Shown here: piece by piece, positions 10,702 through 21,707 of the stretch
Position numbering within the stretch: position 1 is the first letter of the stretch
How the letters are laid out: the number at the start of each line of letters is the position of its first letter
Source of the DNA: Phialophora verrucosa
Taxonomy: Eukaryota; Ascomycota; Eurotiomycetes; Chaetothyriales; Herpotrichiellaceae
Reading direction: 5' to 3'
DNA length: 64,000 nt
Assembly: GCA_002099365.1 (NCBI GenBank)
Contig: MSED01000004.1
Span: forward strand, 1,302,001 to 1,366,000
Notes under the pieces: generated by a model
Database searches by the model: none
The model's input: the letters and a program-made list of their open reading frames with translations, nothing else
What the model was told of the DNA's origin: nothing
Position numbers and translations under genes: made by a program

Positions 10702-12400
10702 ATCGCGAAACTGTAGGAGCGATATCCAGAGCTGATCGCAACTCCTGCCTGCGCAGTCTTGAACACACCCCGAACATAAGGTGATGAATGTCGTAATGCA
10801 GTAATGCACGCAGAGCAATTTACGGTGCAGCAAGCAACTATGTGAAAGCAATTCCTGTCATTTGAAACTTGACGTCATCTGAATAGGGCTCCTAATAACA
10901 CAGTAGCACATGCACGCACATGCTTGAACTGTGTAGGCCAAACGTAGATGGATATCGACTAGAGAATATCGACATTGATAAACGGTGGGCTACTTGATCG
11001 CCTCGCACGATGAGTTGCCAAGGTGCATTGTGCGCGTCAGCCATTATATTAGGGGCATGCTGGTGATCTTTGCCATGCGCACTTGTGTGCTTCGCCTCTA
11101 ACACAACCGATAAGATTCCATCTTCTTTGCCGGCCTGACTTTGCTGGCAATGTCTTCATGCATCTCTAGAAGTCATCCTGAGATGGGGAAGAGAGGAATC
11201 GTCCTCACCCGACAGACCAGGCGCACCTCGGATGATCCTCCTTTGCAGAAATAGATTCCTTGCCTCAACGCTGATCCAACGCCTGGCAAACAAGACCCAA
11301 TCTTCCCATCTGATGACTGCCGTATGCCCCTGCAGACATTCCAAGTGAGGTGTTGTTCAAGTTGAGAGCATTACTCCCTTAAGACAACATAGCTAGACAC
11401 TGATTGATCATCTTATGTTGTTGTCCATCGAAGAGAGCGCGAGATCCGGAGGTCGTGAACCAGAGAAATTATTTCTGAACTGACGGCCATCTAAGGAGGC
11501 AAAGCCTGTCGCTCTCATAGAAGCCGAGTTTGCGAAGGTCAACGGAGGACCTCGATGCATGTTTAACAATTCGAAGCCAGGATTCAGCCCCCCAAATGGT
11601 CATCGATCGAATACTGGGTACCGAGTACGAGTGATGAAACTGCGGGATGGCGCCGCTGACCGTCGGCAATCTCGGAAGCAAACTTTATGAAACACGCCGG
11701 GCTCCGGCTGCTCCATTCTGAACTGTCCTGCTCACCAACTTACTTCGCGATTCGGACTTTTGATTCATCAGAGCCCCGAGAATCTGCGTTAGAGGATATA
11801 TACTGGAGGACATATGCCAAGGGTATGTGCTTGATGAGTTGTCAAGTTCTCCTGCATGTCCAGTTCGATCTTACCGATACCTTGTGCGTCCGCTGGAATG
11901 GGCAGCTACCCTTTGATCTTCGTAGGCGTTTCATCGAGATCCAATCTGGTCGCAAGAGTCCCTCCGGTCCAGAGAGATCAAAAGGGCTTCCCAGCAGCTG
12001 CGTCCACAGGATCTCCTGCATCTAGTCTTTTAACAAGCGGACGCCCTGCTCTAAGAATGGCTAGAACAAAGAAGCCAGGGGAATTCTTTTGCTTGATCGG
12101 GTTGGTGAAGGGCCTCAAATTGCAGGCTTAAGCCAGACAACCCATTCCTAAACCCCTGCCATTGTACTCAGAGCAAAGCACTTTTCCGCCATCAAGCCAA
12201 ATCAGGAGCGGGCATCGTTCCTTGATCAAAGATGGTGAGAGCTGAGCGCCCAGCGGCGCTGCTATATGGACAGTCGACGCCGCCGGCCTTGCTCAAACAT
12301 TGATCACTCTCGCATACTGTTACACTTTGACCAGCAGAGCTGGGCTCGAGTTATTTCTTTCCTACCTTAGTCGCTCGTTTCTGTTAGCTCGAGTCTCCCG
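10702..12400. promoter_or_regulatory. Divergent intergenic region, 1.7 kb
   Basis: Between UGO1 (-) and the GH71 gene (+). It must hold both promoters. The last 100 bases before 12401 are a pyrimidine-rich leader. No frame with protein-like content, no RNA gene and no clear repeat was seen. Confidence 0.5.
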
Positions 12401-13739
12401 ATGCTTTACCTTCTTTTCGCTTATCTGATTTGCGCTGGACTCATAGGACACACGCTGGCTCAATCAGTCTTTGCGCACGTAATTGTAGGTTTGTTGTTCC
12501 CAACAGTGCACTTCCTATACTGACATCTTCCAGGTCGGAAATACATACGGTTATACGCAGGATGACTGGGCTCGAGACATTGCAATAGCCTCGAATGCGA
12601 GCATTGACGGCTTTGCACTCAACATTGGCTACCTCGACACCATCAGTCCAGGCGGCTTCGTGCAAGCCCAACTCGACAACGTATACCAGGCAGCGGAAGC
12701 GACCGGGTTTCAACTATTTTTGTCGTTTGACCATGCGGCGCAGGGCGCCTGGGACCAGAACGCAGTGATCAAGACAATCACTGGTTACAGCTCACGTTCA
12801 AGCCAGTTTAAATGGGGGGGAAAGCCTTTGGCGTCCACTTTCGAGGGCCCCGACAGTGCGGGCGACTGGGGGTACATCAAAGCTCAAACGAACTGCTTCT
12901 TCGTGCCGGATTTCTCCAGCCAGGGAGCAATTGGCGCAGCTGCCAAGCCCAACGTCGACGGTCTCCTGTCGTGGAACGCGTGGCCTGAAGGTGCAAACGA
13001 TATGACAGATGGTGATGACCAGACTTATGTCGCAGCACTCAACGGCAGACCGTACATGATGCCTGTGTCCCCGTGGTTCTATACCAACCTGCCGCAATGG
13101 TCCAAGAACTGGCTTTGGCGAGGCGACGACCTTTGGCATGATCGATGGCAGCAGGTAGCAGAGATCCAGCCGACATTTGTTGAAATTCTGACCTGGAACG
13201 ACTGGGGCGAATCCCATTATATCGGCCCACTCCCGCCCACCGACTCAGCTATTCCAACGGGCGCCGAGCCATACGTCAAAAGCAACCCTCACGACGCCTG
13301 GCTGAAGGACCTACCACACTATATCGCCAAATATAAAAACATAACACGACCTGACGAAAGCCACGTAACCTTCTGGTACCGCCTGAATCCTAGCAACTCT
13401 GGCTCTTCCGCTGGGACAACCTGCAACACACCGAGTTATCAGAACACGTTTGCCCCGCAAAATTGTGTGGCCGATGCTGTCTTTTTCACTGCCTTTGTAC
13501 CCGACAACGCTGTTGCAACTGTGAGTGTGACCATCGGCAGGGCGATGCAATCGGTCACGGCGGATACGCCGGGAATTTTCCATTCTAGCGTGCCTTTCAA
13601 TGACATTGGTGATGGGATGGTGTCTGTTGCTGTGAGTGCCGATGATGGTACCGAGATTGGGCCAGTCAATGGTGCCGCCATCACGACGAACTGCGTTGGT
13701 GGCAATGTCAATTGGAACGCGTGGGTGGGTGGCTCGTGA
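12401..13739 (+). CDS. Secreted alpha-1,3-glucanase, GH71
   Basis: Two exons, 12401-12484 and 12534-13739, joined over a 49 nt intron, give 429 aa. Exon 1 encodes a signal peptide (MLYLLFAYLICAGLIGHTLA) and the start of the catalytic domain, and splicing makes VFAHVIVGNTYGY, the typical GH71 opening. Further family marks are DWARDIAIASNASIDGFALNIG, LFLSFDH, DGLLSWNAWP, SPWFYTNLPQ, NWLWRGDDLW and EILTWNDWGESHYIG. GH71 enzymes (mutanases) hydrolyse the alpha-1,3-glucan of fungal walls, in remodelling, septum dissolution or attack on other fungi. The protein ends soon after a beta-rich tail, with no obvious CBM24-type carbohydrate-binding module, so it is a compact form. It lies tail to tail, 185 bases from the lamB-like gene, and is probably not functionally linked to it. 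Confidence 0.92.
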
Positions 13740-13924
13740 AGAAGCGAAAAGGATGTAGTGGGCAAGCCAAGTCCAGATCGAGATTCGGGATATATACTTG
13801 GTATTGAGAAGCAGCTGTCCACGCCGCTTTCGCCAACTCTGATTCTCCGAGAATTTCCTACCGCTCTCCATTGAGACTTAGAATCTGGGGATCATCTTGT
13901 CCACTTGCCCAGCGCGAGCAAACC

Positions 13925-15022
13925 TCAGAGCGCCGCATCGATCGCTTCTCTCGTGGCGTTCAAGGTTTCTACAGGATCTATCCAGCCAAGTTCGTCAGCT
14001 GGGAGATATGAACCTGTGAACCCGTGTGGTTCGAAGGTCACCACGGCCGGCACTTACGTGGAAGATCGCTGTGGATGCAGCAGCTGAAGCGACCTTGCTT
14101 GAAGTCGAGTTTGACTGGGGTTTGGGACGGTTTTGATACGACCACGTTCTCCTTGATCATTTTTTCGACCTTAGGCCGCACTTCCTCGAGAGGGACTCTT
14201 CCATCCGTCCTTTTTTTTTGCGCGGGTTGTCAGCGACGTGTCACCGTAACTCCGAGCTTTTTGACCGGCCACTTCGGGAAGATATACTTACACAATCGAC
14301 ATCAGCTGTCCCTGGTCGTTATAGTTGAGGTCCGGATAGAATTCCGGCAGGAACGACATTCCCCTTTCCAGTGCCATCTCTTCCATCTTGGTGTTGGCAA
14401 TGATCAAGGCTGGCACGTCGAACAAGTGAATCGCGTCCAGGACGGCCGCGCAATGCTCCCTGCTGCCCTCGCACAGCCGCCACAAGTACCCGTGGGTCTT
14501 AATGTGGTTCAACCGCATGCCCTCGGCCCTGAGCATGCCTTCGACCGCGCCGACTTGGTAGACGAGCTGGTCGAACAGGTCCGAGGGCGAAATGTCGATA
14601 TAGCGCCGGCCGAAGCCCTCTCTGTCCGGTAACGACGGGTGGGCACCGACCAGGACGCCGTGCTTTTTCGCCAGTCGGATGGTTCGGTGCATGATGACGG
14701 GGTCGCCGCCATGGAAACCACATGCGACGTTGGCCAGGTCGATCAGTGGCATCAGCTCTTCATCGGGTCCCTACATCATGGTCGGACTTCTGGTCAAAAG
14801 ACAGTTCCTCGGAAAAATTCAGTCATATTATGAAACGCAGAGAGGACCCCTGGCGCGGAAGGGGAGGGGGAGGGGGAAGGGGAAGGGGATTCAATGTACC
14901 ATCTTCCATTTCCCATAGCCTTCACCCATGTCACAGTTGATGGTGACGCGAGGCGTATCGGGGCCGAACAGGTCGACGCCCGCAGTCCGTCCCGCATTTT
15001 TACCCGGGAGTTGTTGTACCAT
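13925..15022 (-). CDS. lamB: LamB/YcsF (PxpA-type) lactam-opening protein
   Basis: Four exons: 15022-14900, 14770-14292, 14209-14058 and 13998-13925, giving 275 aa. All three introns (129, 82 and 59 nt) have GT..AG ends. Only splicing yields the family start TINCDMGEGYGKWKM and the C terminus. Family motifs in order are NCDMGEGYG, LANVACGFHGGDP, GAHPSLPDREGFGRR, IKTHGYLW (usually KPHGALY), LPEFYPDLNYNDQGQL and CCIHSDLPPDE. The family takes its name from the A. nidulans lam locus for lactam use. The bacterial member PxpA is the subunit of ATP-dependent 5-oxoprolinase that works with PxpB and PxpC. PxpB- and PxpC-like domains occur in the LamA-like protein at 22968-26940, so the two probably act together on a cyclic amide. 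Intron 1 contains a long pyrimidine tract. The substrate is not shown. Confidence 0.9.
14858..14890. repeat. GA-rich purine tract inside lamB intron 1
   Basis: About 30 bases of near-pure G/A on the plus strand, built of GGGGAA and GGGGGA units. They read as a polypyrimidine tract in the sense strand of the lamB-like gene, within its unusually long (129 nt) first intron. Confidence 0.7.
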
Positions 15023-15651
15023 GATTGAGTCTTGACGTGGTTGGGGGAGTTGGATCGGGACCGTTCAGACTGAAGCCTGGGTTTGGCATTTTGCAGATAG
15101 GTTTCACGGATTGTCCTATAGATATGATATTGGCTAGATCCGGAGCTGCATGTCCTTGGTTTGGCGGAGTCGCGAGGACTAGGACACTAACGAGATAAGT
15201 ATCGGTCCAATCCCAGTCCGGTGGATGGGCGTTTCGCTTGCCTCAGCGCGGTTAGTTTGATATCTCGCTTCCCGGTTGTCACCGACAATGGGTTCCAGAT
15301 GGAGAAGACCGTTTCCGCTGCAGTCGAGAGCTAGGATCATTGATTTAGATATGTCGTCTTGCTGATCGGATGCATTCTTCCTTTCTGCGTCTGTGTCACA
15401 AAGGACTGGACAAGTCCTGACAAGTGCGGGGTCGCCGGAGCAAGACCCTCGTCGGCGGAATTGTCTGAGGGCGAGGACTGCATGAGCACCGGGCCTTGAC
15501 ATACAGATAGTTGATATGTGAATTCGTCCAACGACAAAACTCCCCGGCATTTACTCTATCTACTGGAAGCTCAAGCAAACCATAATAAATACCAAGCAAC
15601 GAACTCCACCGACGTCCTTACTTCCTGCTTTCGAGGGCTGACGGCTCAGGC
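15023..15651. promoter_or_regulatory. lamB upstream region / NCS1 3' flank
   Basis: Between two minus-strand genes. It should carry the lamB promoter and the NCS1 terminator. Frames inside it lack protein-like features. Confidence 0.5.
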
Positions 15652-17752
15652 CTAAACGATCTTCTCGAGAGAAGCATCGGAAGCGGCCTTCTGTGGGCTA
15701 TCCGCGACGTTGTGCATATTCCCTCCCAGCGCCTCTGTCCCCTTGGTGTAATTCAAGACCTCCTCGCCTTGGATCTCGTCGTCTCCAAACCCAGGTACGC
15801 CGCTCCAGTCTCCGACGCGGGTTCGGGTCGACCAGTCGACGACCTGATCCGGATGCACCGCCTCGCCGGTTAAGCTGTAGGTTGGGGGGAAGATGAGGTT
15901 CAGAGCCCAAAAAGTGAGGACCGAGACGATGACGGCAAAGATCCAGTTGAGATCGTATGTGTAGGGCTGCACGTTCTTGATGCTCGGGTTGACTTCGCTG
16001 ATGAAGCCCGGGATGTTGGGGATGTAGGCACAGAGGAACGCGGCGTATGCGCGCCAGTTGATCCCGTGCCAGAACCAGAACTTGCCGCCGCGGAGCACGT
16101 AGAGGTGGCGTACGTCCAGTGACCGCCGGCGCACGAGCCAGTAGTCGGCCATGAGGATACCGCTGACGGGGCCGAGGAGGGAAGGGTAGGCACCAAGAAA
16201 GTCTACGCACACACGCGGTCAGAAAGCAATCCCGGGATATCTCAGGCTGGTGGGGTGATTGTCAAAGACCGGATTCAAAACTCACTGTAGAAACTTCCGG
16301 CGCTGTAGACGATTTTCCAGGGGCAGATAATCACCGACAGCACGGCGACGATCAAGGAGCCCCGGATGTTGTTGATGTATTTGGGCCAAAAGGACGACAG
16401 CGCAATGGCGACCGTGATGGTGTTGGCCGACAGGTTGACGCCGATCGTGGCGATGATCCAGACCACCGCGGCGATGAACACGGCGCCGCGGTTTTCCCAG
16501 TGGGCGAGAATCTCGGCCGGTTGCCAATAAGCCTCGTCCCACATCTTAATGGTCGCCGAGCAGGTGATGACCGCGCAGATGACGGGGAGGATGCCGGTGC
16601 AGGGCAGGGCAAGCGTCTGCACCCACGTGTTGCCGGGCCGTCTGGCAAAGCGGACGAAGTCAGGGACTAATAAAACCAAAGTCAATTAGTCCAAGTGTCT
16701 CGAGAGAGTCAGGTGTAGACAAGCCAGGGCTTGTTATGGAAAGAGAGATAAATCTTAGGCTCACTGTTGGTGGTGATGGTGGCAAAGTAGCCGGCGGCGG
16801 TGCCAAAGGCCTTGACGCGGGTCCAGTCTTGATCCCACCCGGACCCCTCGAGCTTCGCGCCATGCGTGACCAGCGGTCCACCGTCGGGGACGTTCTTGAG
16901 CGCCCAGATCATCATGCCGATGAAGACCATGGGCGACAAGATGGCCTTCAACAAGAAGTACCACTTGAGCTTGTACATGGGGATCAGGGTCAGTGGGGTC
17001 TGGACGATCAACAAGATAAAGTAGCAGAGTAGATCGGCGCTGGTGATGCCTGCGCTCGCTGGGAGATGGTTGGGGATATTGTCAAACTCGGGCCAGATGG
17101 CACGCAACATCTGGTGGATGCACTGTGCGATGCTCTGCAGCCGATGGTCAGTGAAATGAAATGAAATGATTCGGACTGGAACTCCCCCCCTACCAGGTTC
17201 AAGATGGCCAGCCACATCAAGGCCATGAAGGCGCGGATGACCACGGGGAAGGCTCCGCCGCGCATGCCCCAGGACATGCGGGTCGACAACGGGAATCCGA
17301 TGTGGTAGGTGGTGGCGATGTGGCCGCACAGTGCGACCACGATTCCCGTGAGCAGGAATCCGCAGAAGGTGATGGGGATGATCTCGCGGAAAGTGAACCC
17401 CTGGCCGACCAGGATGGCGCCAAAGCTCCACGTGGCTATTGTGAACTGGTCTGAGCACCAGTAGGTGATGAAGTCCCAGTTCCTCCACGTCCGCTGCTCC
17501 GGTGGCACGGGATCGAGATCTGTCGGTAGTGTGAGCACATGATCCTAGGTCGTTCTTGGGGCGGTGTCTACCTTTGTTTGACCACGAGGTCCCATGAGCA
17601 AAAATAGTGTCCTGAGGCGGTAGTTCACTGATCTCCTTGAAGGTCCGGGCCTTGCTCTTCAGGCCCGGAGCATGCCAGAGGGCCTTGCAATTCTCCTTCC
17701 ATAGCGGCAGATTTGGCAGGGGCACCGCGAGAAAAGTCTCCCGACGAGGCAT
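15652..17752 (-). CDS. NCS1 nucleobase/allantoin-type permease
   Basis: Five exons: 17752-17572, 17519-17194, 17134-16765, 16666-16286 and 16202-15652, giving 602 aa. Introns are 52, 59, 98 and 83 nt. Every junction restores the family sequence, for example SWSNKDLDPVPPEQRTW, ITTNIPDFVRFARR and GSFYNFLGAYPSLLGP. This is the Fur4/Dal4 branch of the nucleobase-cation-symport-1 family, proton symporters with 12 membrane helices at the plasma membrane. The conserved STRMSWGMRG, TWSFGAILVGQG and GILMADYWLVRRR loops are visible. Known substrates are uracil, allantoin, uridine and, in bacteria, hydantoins, all small cyclic amides. It sits between the lamB-like gene and the oxygenase and is the likely importer for this cluster. 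The exact ligand cannot be read from the sequence. The ATG at 17752 is chosen because no in-frame ATG lies just upstream. Confidence 0.93.
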
Positions 17753-18413
17753 ACCGGTGGATACGGGCGGTGGTAGTAGTGTGATGGAAGCGACTGAGCA
17801 GCAAGACAAGAGACACTTCCCAGGAGATTTTCGTACAGTGGTCGCCCTATCCGGACCTCACAGTGATATATAAGTTTTCCGTGGGCCCTTTTTCCGATCT
17901 CTCATATTGCTATCAGGATGGCAATGAACCCAACAAGACGGCCGTGGGTTGAGGTGAGAGATAGTTCGAGATATCTCGATACGTGCCATCGGCCTAGAGT
18001 GAGTGTCTCAAGGATGCTCAAGTGCACTAGGCCCAAATTTACCACGGCGGTACGCATGTTCGAAACGGGATTAATTAACAGCACTGATGAGTTCCGCAGC
18101 GTATCGAAAGTTAAGACGCGAATAAGAGGTGGCGAGGCACAGGTCGGGTGGGAACAGTGGGACTGACCAAGAATCTGGACGAGTCGACCCGAGAGCGGGA
18201 CTTGTTCCCTGTCCAGTATCTCTTATCGGACGAGAAACTCTCAGCTTCTCAGCACATAACGATGGGATTTAGAACCTCATACCATACACATGATGGCCGT
18301 GTTTGGTATATGAAGTAGCATTCAGAAGTCTCAGTAGCCTCGGCCGCCGTCAGACAGTTTCACCACCCAACAGCTATTGTGGCATCATCTCTGGACCGTT
18401 CAAATTGGACAAT
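17753..18413. promoter_or_regulatory. Shared divergent promoter, NCS1 permease and 2OG oxygenase
   Basis: 661 bases between divergently transcribed cluster genes. HGATAR-type sites (possible AreA nitrogen-regulation sites) occur at 17910-17915, 17959-17964 and 18222-18228. Their number is close to chance, so this is only suggestive. No gene was seen. Confidence 0.5.
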
Positions 18414-19850
18414 ATGCCGGCCAGCGTTTCTACTTCACAGGTGCCCGTGATTGACTTCTCACTGTTCACAGATGGCACTGCTGAACAGCGTCTTCACACC
18501 GCGCGGGAGATTGTGGCCGCATTCAAAGATGTCGGTTTCGTGTACCTGGTGAACCACGACATCACGGACGAGACAATTGAAAAAGCATTTCAACAGGTTG
18601 GTGATCTCTGTCTCTGGTCCCTTTCCCAACAAGAACAACAACAATCCATCAATAGTCCAAGTCAGATCGCTGCTTACCATGACCGTGGCATAGAGCGCTC
18701 AAATCTTTCGGATGTCTCCCGAGGAGCTAAACAAGCCCGAAGTGGCGCGCCCCGAAGTCGAGGCGGGAGCAGGCACATACATAGCTCGAGGCTACTGTGT
18801 TCTGGGCCGGGAGAAAGTGTCGCAAAACGTATTCGACGCCGACCAGCTCAAGACCTTGAGGGCCGTAGCCGACTGCAAGGAATACTTCGACATCGGCGCC
18901 GACCAGGGGACGCCGGCTCGACGAGAACCAAATCGTTTTCCGCCCAAGGAGCTGATCCCGGGCTTTGAACAATTCATGCTCGCCTTCTTCTGGGACTGTC
19001 ACCGGTTCGGGCTCGAGATCCTTCGCGCCATCGCCATCGGACTGGGCATTGATGAGGATTACCTGGTCGACTTCCATCAAGATGCCGATCATCTCCGTGA
19101 GTCCGCTCCCCTCTGGTCTGCTGGTCATAATATTTGTAGACCATGCCTCCAGGATTAGACCACCCGTCACATCGTGTTGCTCACTGTTTGCCTGTAGTCC
19201 GTCTTCTCCACTACCCCGCGGTACAGCGTAAAACCCTGGTGTCTGGAGCGGCAGCTCGAATTCCAGCACATTCCGACTATGGGTCTATCACCATACTCTT
19301 CCAAGACGCTGTCGGCGGGTTGCAAGTGGAAGATTCTAAGAATCCTGGGACCTACTGTGAGTGACTGTTGAGATATCAAACCTGGTGTTGCGACCACTAC
19401 TGACCGCCTTCACGCAGTGCCCGCACCTCCCCTTAAAGGCGCCGCTGTTGTCAACATTGGCGATTTCTTGATGAGATGGTTAGTCTAACCTCCCCCTCCG
19501 CTTCCCCTTCCTCTTCTTCTTCTCCTCGGGCGAGGACGGCGTCCAAAGTCCACTCGTACCGCCATTATTTCATGGTCCATTTAACTCACTCGCTTTTTTT
19601 CGGTCATAGGAGCAACGATGTCCTCAAGTCGACGCTCCATCGTGTTGTCGAGCCTCCCGCGGCCAGCGCCCTAGACAATGATTTGGAGCTGTCCCAGGAG
19701 CGCTTCTCCATCCCGTTCTTTTTGCAAGCGGACCGGCACAAGCTCATCCAATGTGTGCCAGGTCTGGAGGGCGAGACGGGGCCCAAGTATGCCCCGATTA
19801 CGGCCATGGAATATCTCAACATGAGGGTCGCCGCGAACTTTACAAAGTGA
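18414..19850 (+). CDS. 2-oxoglutarate/Fe(II) oxygenase (IPNS-like)
   Basis: Five exons: 18414-18596, 18694-19096, 19198-19356, 19418-19478 and 19610-19850, giving 348 aa. Introns are 97, 101, 61 and 131 nt. The N-terminal DIOX_N domain has VPVIDFSLF, FKDVGFVYLVNH and KEYFDIGAD. The jelly-roll core has the facial triad: HSD of IPAHSDYGSITIL, and the distal His in STLHRVV. The 2-oxoglutarate-binding Arg/Ser lie in RFSIPFF. Such enzymes hydroxylate small molecules with loss of CO2 from 2-oxoglutarate. In fungi the fold includes thymine-7-hydroxylase and many ring or side-chain hydroxylases. Its position opposite an NCS1 permease and within the lam-type genes suggests that it modifies the imported ring compound, which is inference. 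All catalytic residues are present, so it should be active. Confidence 0.9.
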
Positions 19851-20378
19851 AAAAGCAAAATACTCAAGATCTGAAGACTTGGGGGTGGTCAATCAAGGGG
19901 CACTCTTCGGACTATGGCGCGATGAGTCTGCGTGGAAGTCAAGGCAATTGTTCCTAGAATACAGTGTTAGGGTAGTCCTATATAGATAGGCAGAGTACGG
20001 CGGTGGCAACGAAGGTCAATTTAGTGTCTAGGTATTCTTAACGCCACCTTATCAAGACTTCAAGCACATTAGAAGCATGTATGCTTCTCTCATATGGGAG
20101 TCGTGCACCTCTTCTTTGGTGCGGTCGTATAGTCCTTGACGGGTTGGTTTTGTACTTCTTAGCGTTGCTAACGCAAAGGGATTTTGGGTTGGCATATATT
20201 AAGAAGTGTGTTCAGGCAGCTGGAGGGATGGTAACGTGGCGAGTCCAAGACCGACTTTGATTGTGCTATCAAGTACACGGCTTCAGGATTTCAACCAGTC
20301 CAGCGCATATATCTACATATCCAGTTTTTTTTTTCCTTGACTACTTCCCCAACCTCTCATCGCGTTCCCCGGGCACAC
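19851..20378. other. Intergenic between convergent genes
   Basis: 3' flanks of the oxygenase (+) and the aminotransferase (-). A T-run lies at 20325-20334. Nothing else was recognised. Confidence 0.5.
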
Positions 20379-21707
20379 TCAAATCTCTTCCATATGTACC
20401 AGATCATGCAGTGAGCTTTCCAACACGTCGAGACCGCGCATCAGGTCCTCCTCGGCAATGACCAATGGTGGTGCAACCCGGAGCCTGTTCGCGACTGAAT
20501 ACGCCAGCACGCCGCGTTTCTGCATCAGCGCCGCCAGGCGAGCGGCAGTGACCCGACCCGACGGATGAGATTCGTCGAGGTGCACAGCACAGAGCAACCC
20601 TTGCCCTGTGACCTGGAGCGTGGTGTGGCTCGATCGGATCGAGCGCAGACGTGCCTTCATCAACTCTCCCAGCCGCAGCGAGCGCGCGGGAAGGGCTTCG
20701 TCGAGGACCACGTCGACCGCGGCGAGGGCCACGGCACTCGCCAGCGGATTGCCCGAGTATGTCGAGCTGTGCTGGCCCGTGCGGAGCTGGGACATGATCT
20801 CTTTGCAACCAAGCACCATGCTCATCGGGTAGACGCCGCCGGTCAGGGCTTTACCAATGACCACCAAGTCCGGCTGGACATTGTATTTGTCATATGCCAT
20901 CAGATACCCGGCGCGTCCAAAGCCGCTTTGCACCTCGTCGGCGATGAACAGGACGTGGTGTTTGCGACACAGCCGCGCGACGGCTCGGATATAGCTTTCG
21001 TCGGCGGGGAGGGCGCCCGCGTGTCCTTGCACACACTCGACCATGACCGCGGCCATCTTGTGGGCCGACGTGCGGAATACGTGCTCCAGGTCCTCCACCG
21101 AGTTGAAGTGAACTGTGTGCCCGTCGACCGTAGGACCGACGCCGGGGATGAAGGGGCCGAACTCTTGCCGGATGCCCTCGTTGTCTGACGCAGACAAGGG
21201 CCCCAGCGTCTTGCCGTGATAGTTGCCCGACACCGTGACGACCAGGGCCTCGTCGACGGGGATGCCTTTGACGCGGTACGCCCATTTGCGGGCCAACTTA
21301 ATGGCCAGGTCGGTGGCCTCGGAACCGGAGTTCATCGCAAAGGCTTGGTCAAAGTGCAGGAGCTGGCAGAGCTTTTGACACAGCACCGGGAAATGCTCGT
21401 TGTGGAATGCCCGCGAAACAATGGTGATGTTCTGGCATTGCTCGATCATGGCCGAGACGATTCGCGGATGACTGTAGCCCTGGTTGACAACCGAGAACAT
21501 GCTCAGGAAGTCGAGATATCGGTTGCCGTCAATGTCCCAGACATAGGCCCCTTGTCCTCGGCTGATCACCAGGGGACTGGACTTCAGGGCGGGCGCGGCA
21601 TATTCGCGATCGAGTCGAACATAGTCCTCGGTAGTCAGTGCGCTTTTGGCGATGACTTTGGGCACCAGAGGTTCCGTCACGGTCGTCGACAGCGAGAGAG
21701 ATCCCAT
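20379..21707 (-). CDS. Class III aminotransferase, ornithine-aminotransferase paralogue
   Basis: An intron-free gene of 442 aa, aligning end to end with ornithine aminotransferase (OAT). PLP-site residues are intact: Asp257 in LFIADEVQSG, Lys286 in VVIGKALTGG, the MNSGSEA loop and HSSTYSGNPL. The residues that shape the OAT substrate site are not. By alignment to human OAT, Tyr55 is Leu41, Tyr85 is Phe71 (FLSMFSVVNQG), Arg180 is Lys166 (NYHGKTLG) and Glu235 is His229 (VECVQGHAG). Arg413 is kept as Arg410. It is therefore probably a pyridoxal-phosphate omega- or alpha-aminotransferase for another amine, plausibly the ring-opened product of the lamA/lamB step. It has no mitochondrial presequence and so is likely cytosolic. 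It runs divergently from the lamA-like gene, from which a 1.26 kb promoter region separates it. Confidence 0.9.
   Translation of the reverse strand: MGSLSLSTTVTEPLVPKVIAKSALTTEDYVRLDREYAAPALKSSPLVISRGQGAYVWDIDGNRYLDFLSMFSVVNQGYSHPRIVSAMIEQCQNITIVSRAFHNEHFPVLCQKLCQLLHFDQAFAMNSGSEATDLAIKLARKWAYRVKGIPVDEALVVTVSGNYHGKTLGPLSASDNEGIRQEFGPFIPGVGPTVDGHTVHFNSVEDLEHVFRTSAHKMAAVMVECVQGHAGALPADESYIRAVARLCRKHHVLFIADEVQSGFGRAGYLMAYDKYNVQPDLVVIGKALTGGVYPMSMVLGCKEIMSQLRTGQHSSTYSGNPLASAVALAAVDVVLDEALPARSLRLGELMKARLRSIRSSHTTLQVTGQGLLCAVHLDESHPSGRVTAARLAALMQKRGVLAYSVANRLRVAPPLVIAEEDLMRGLDVLESSLHDLVHMEEI

Noticed and set aside
17753..17816. N-terminal extension of the NCS1 permease frame
   Set aside because: The frame is open to 17809 but contains no ATG upstream of 17752. 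The extension would need a non-ATG start.
20565..21188. 207-codon plus-strand frame opposite the aminotransferase
   Set aside because: The aminotransferase frame carries complete PLP motifs, and the antisense frame has none.
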